From positions 4,344,001 through 4,408,000 of the forward strand of contig NZ_CP106793.1 in assembly GCF_025642135.1 (NCBI RefSeq): 64,000 bases of DNA, given 5' to 3'. Source of the DNA: Streptomyces cynarae. GTDB taxonomy: Bacteria; Actinomycetota; Actinomycetes; Streptomycetales; Streptomycetaceae. The notes under the pieces are model-generated. The model saw only the letters and a program-made list of their open reading frames with translations, searched no databases and was not told the origin of the DNA. Of this stretch, positions 62,761 through 64,000 are shown in pieces. A program made the translations under genes and the position numbers. How positions within the stretch are numbered: position 1 is the stretch's first letter; each line of letters opens with the position of its first letter.

Positions 62761-63510
62761 CTATCCCCGGGCGACCATCGCCTCGATCCCCGCGATGAGC
62801 GTCTCCAGCGCGAAGGCGAAGTCCCGCTCGCGCATCTCCTCCACCGTGTCGCCGCCGCGGGCCTGCATGAGGTCCGCGGACCGGTGCACGACCTCGCTCA
62901 GGTCGGGGCTCTCGGTCACCGCGCTCATGGCGTGGCGGAAGTACTCGTCCTGGCTCAGCCCGGCCGCCGCGCAGCGCGCGATGAAGTGACCCTCGATCGT
63001 GCCGAAGCCGTACACGAACTGGAAGACCGCCGAGATCGCGCCCATCCGGCCGTGCGCCGGCAGCCCGGTCAGCCGGATCACCCGCTGCACGGCGAGCGAG
63101 AAGGCGACCGCGTGCGGGCCGATGTTGAGGAAGGTCCCGGCGAGCGGGGACAACCAGGGATGGCGCACCAGCAGCGCCCGGTACTCGGCGGCGAGATCCC
63201 GCAGCTGGTCGCGCCAGTCCTCGTCGGTGTCGCCGGCGGGCAGCCGTACCTCTCCGAAGGCCGCGTCCAACGCCAGCTCCAGCAGGTCGTCCTTGGTGTC
63301 CACGTACCAGTAGACGGACATCGCCGTCACGTCGAGCTCGGCGGCCAGCCGCCGCATCGAGAACCTGGCGAGTCCCTCGGCGTCCAGCAGCCGTACGGTC
63401 GCCTCGGTGATCCGCTCCCGGTCCAGCCCTGAGGGCTGCCCGCCCCCGCGCCCGCCACGGCGCGCCTTGCCCTCCAGCCAGACGCTGGTCCGCTGGGCTG
63501 CCTTCACCAT
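62761..63510 (-). CDS. TetR-family transcriptional regulator
   Basis: The 249-residue repressor has a long basic N-terminus (KARRGGRGGGQPSGL), the HTH LDRERITEATVRLLDAEGLARFSMRRLAAELDVTAMSVYWYVDTKDDLLEL and a TetR_C-type ligand domain with AVFQFVYGFGTIEGHF. ATG at 63510 follows AAAGGTGTGCC. Its target may be its own promoter or the F420-type enzyme gene, but no palindromic operator is evident. Further upstream frame is not supported. Confidence 0.9.
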   Translation of the reverse strand: MVKAAQRTSVWLEGKARRGGRGGGQPSGLDRERITEATVRLLDAEGLARFSMRRLAAELDVTAMSVYWYVDTKDDLLELALDAAFGEVRLPAGDTDEDWRDQLRDLAAEYRALLVRHPWLSPLAGTFLNIGPHAVAFSLAVQRVIRLTGLPAHGRMGAISAVFQFVYGFGTIEGHFIARCAAAGLSQDEYFRHAMSAVTESPDLSEVVHRSADLMQARGGDTVEEMRERDFAFALETLIAGIEAMVARG

Positions 63511-63635
63511 GGCACACCTTTCCCGACATTCCGCTCCCAGGCGACCGCCACCTCCCGAGTCTTCCCGCTCCGCCCGACGCAGCAACGCCGCCGCATCTCA
63601 CGGTGAGTTGCGTGAGACACGGTGGCGCAAAAGCG

Positions 63636-63665
63636 GGTGGGCCGGGCATGGGTGCCCGGCCCACC
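63636..63665 (-). terminator. Terminator of the mannosyltransferase-like gene
   Basis: A perfect 13-bp stem GGTGGGCCGGGCA/TGCCCGGCCCACC with a 4-nt loop, followed on the minus strand by CGCTTTTGC. It lies 18 nt after the minus-strand stop. Confidence 0.8.
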
Positions 63666-63682
63666 GCTCGGTGCTGGAACCG

Positions 63683-64000
63683 TCAGCTGCTGCTCGAGCC
63701 GCCGCTCGTCTTCTGCGTGAGGTCGTAGAAGGTGGCCGAACCGACCGTCACCTTCTTGAAGTTCTGCTGCACCCACGAACTGATCTTCGACGCGACGTTG
63801 GAGCCGCCGTTGCTGCCCCCGCCGCCGAAGCCGCCGCCCGAGATGAAGTAGTGGATCTTTCCTTCCGCCACGTACTTCTGGAACTGGGCCAGCGTCGGGG
63901 ACGGATCGCTGCCGTTGAAGCCGCCGATCGCCATCACCGGGTCGCCGGTGGCGAGCTGGTAGCTCGCGGCGTTCTGCGAGCCGATGGACGCCGCGACCCA
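63683..64000 (-). CDS. C-terminal part of a GT39-like mannosyltransferase (partial)
   Basis: 106 codons run in from the window edge. They read WVAASIGSQNAASYQLATG, then VMAIGGFNGSDPSPTLAQFQ, a Gly/Ser-rich loop, and SSWVQQNFKKVTVGSATFYDL, ending in TSGGSSSS. This matches the extracytoplasmic C-terminal domain of the YkcA/B-type glycosyltransferase 39 membrane proteins of Streptomyces. The membrane part lies outside the window, so identity is moderate. A terminator follows. Confidence 0.7.
   Translation of the reverse strand, partial: WVAASIGSQNAASYQLATGDPVMAIGGFNGSDPSPTLAQFQKYVAEGKIHYFISGGGFGGGGSNGGSNVASKISSWVQQNFKKVTVGSATFYDLTQKTSGGSSSS

Overview
The window is high-GC actinobacterial chromosome, almost certainly Streptomyces. 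The evidence is GTG/TTG starts with GGAGG-type ribosome sites, 4-nt start/stop overlaps in operons, an Lsr2 protein, tandem group-3 sigma factors in the sigF-sigN arrangement known from S. coelicolor, and an actinomycete integrative element in a tRNA gene. Housekeeping order (purL-purQ-purS, purC, purD, dnaX, upp, tadA, sigF/sigN) follows the S. coelicolor-type core chromosome.

Layout. 1-2.9 kb: purS-purQ-purL operon on the minus strand (purL cut by the window edge), divergent from lsr2. 3.85-6.1 kb: tRNA-Gly(TCC), then two identical tRNA-Gly(GCC) genes flanking a damaged ABC transporter/two-component cassette, in which a deletion joins half an ATPase to half a histidine kinase in front of an intact NarL-type regulator. 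6.2-15.2 kb (minus): purC, an N,N-dimethylformamidase-like protein, a 21-bp-periodic palindrome array, a catalytically dead M48-like membrane protein, purD, a frameshifted dnaX and the SRP RNA. 15.2-17.5 kb: tRNA-Ser(GGA) and a secreted sedolisin with a mannose-lectin tail. 18.1-21.6 kb: holin-X/DUF3618 pair and a PAS-PAS-GAF-SpoIIE phosphatase. 21.7-28.4 kb: galactoside uptake and hydrolysis operon (lipoprotein, two permeases, GH36, GH42) with a LacI-type operator. 28.5-37.5 kb: CopC-CopD, SDR, cupin, HhH-GPD, membrane proteins, LytR_C, upp, tadA and small proteins.

37.6-51.2 kb is a 13.5-kb integrated element in tRNA-Ser(CGA), bounded by perfect 55-bp repeats (attL/attR). It carries Int, Xis, a DUF3631 ATPase, primase-polymerase, a C5-methyltransferase-like protein, an FtsK/TraB translocase, a DUF2637 protein and several small AICE proteins. 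Its lower-GC cargo lies at the two ends: a four-helix membrane protein resembling the TRADD-N-associated 2TM family, and an HTH/Rossmann-like protein followed by a complete PP2C phosphatase. Paired 8-bp repeats near both ends look like integrase arm sites, and a heptamer cluster just downstream of the TraB gene is a candidate conjugation locus (clt). The cargo pair and these sites are the best candidates for undescribed biology.

51.7-64 kb returns to core chromosome: a small membrane protein, Dabb protein, sigF and sigN, a Pro/Thr-rich surface protein, a MarR-DHA2 efflux-YceI group (the efflux pump apparently frameshifted before a carboxypeptidase-regulatory-like tail), two GAF/ANTAR antiterminators, a STAS protein, an F420-type oxidoreductase, a TetR regulator and the end of a GT39-like mannosyltransferase.

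Three genes (dnaX, the DUF3618 gene, the DHA2 pump) show single-base frame breaks in GC-rich low-complexity DNA. These should be checked against reads before any biological reading.
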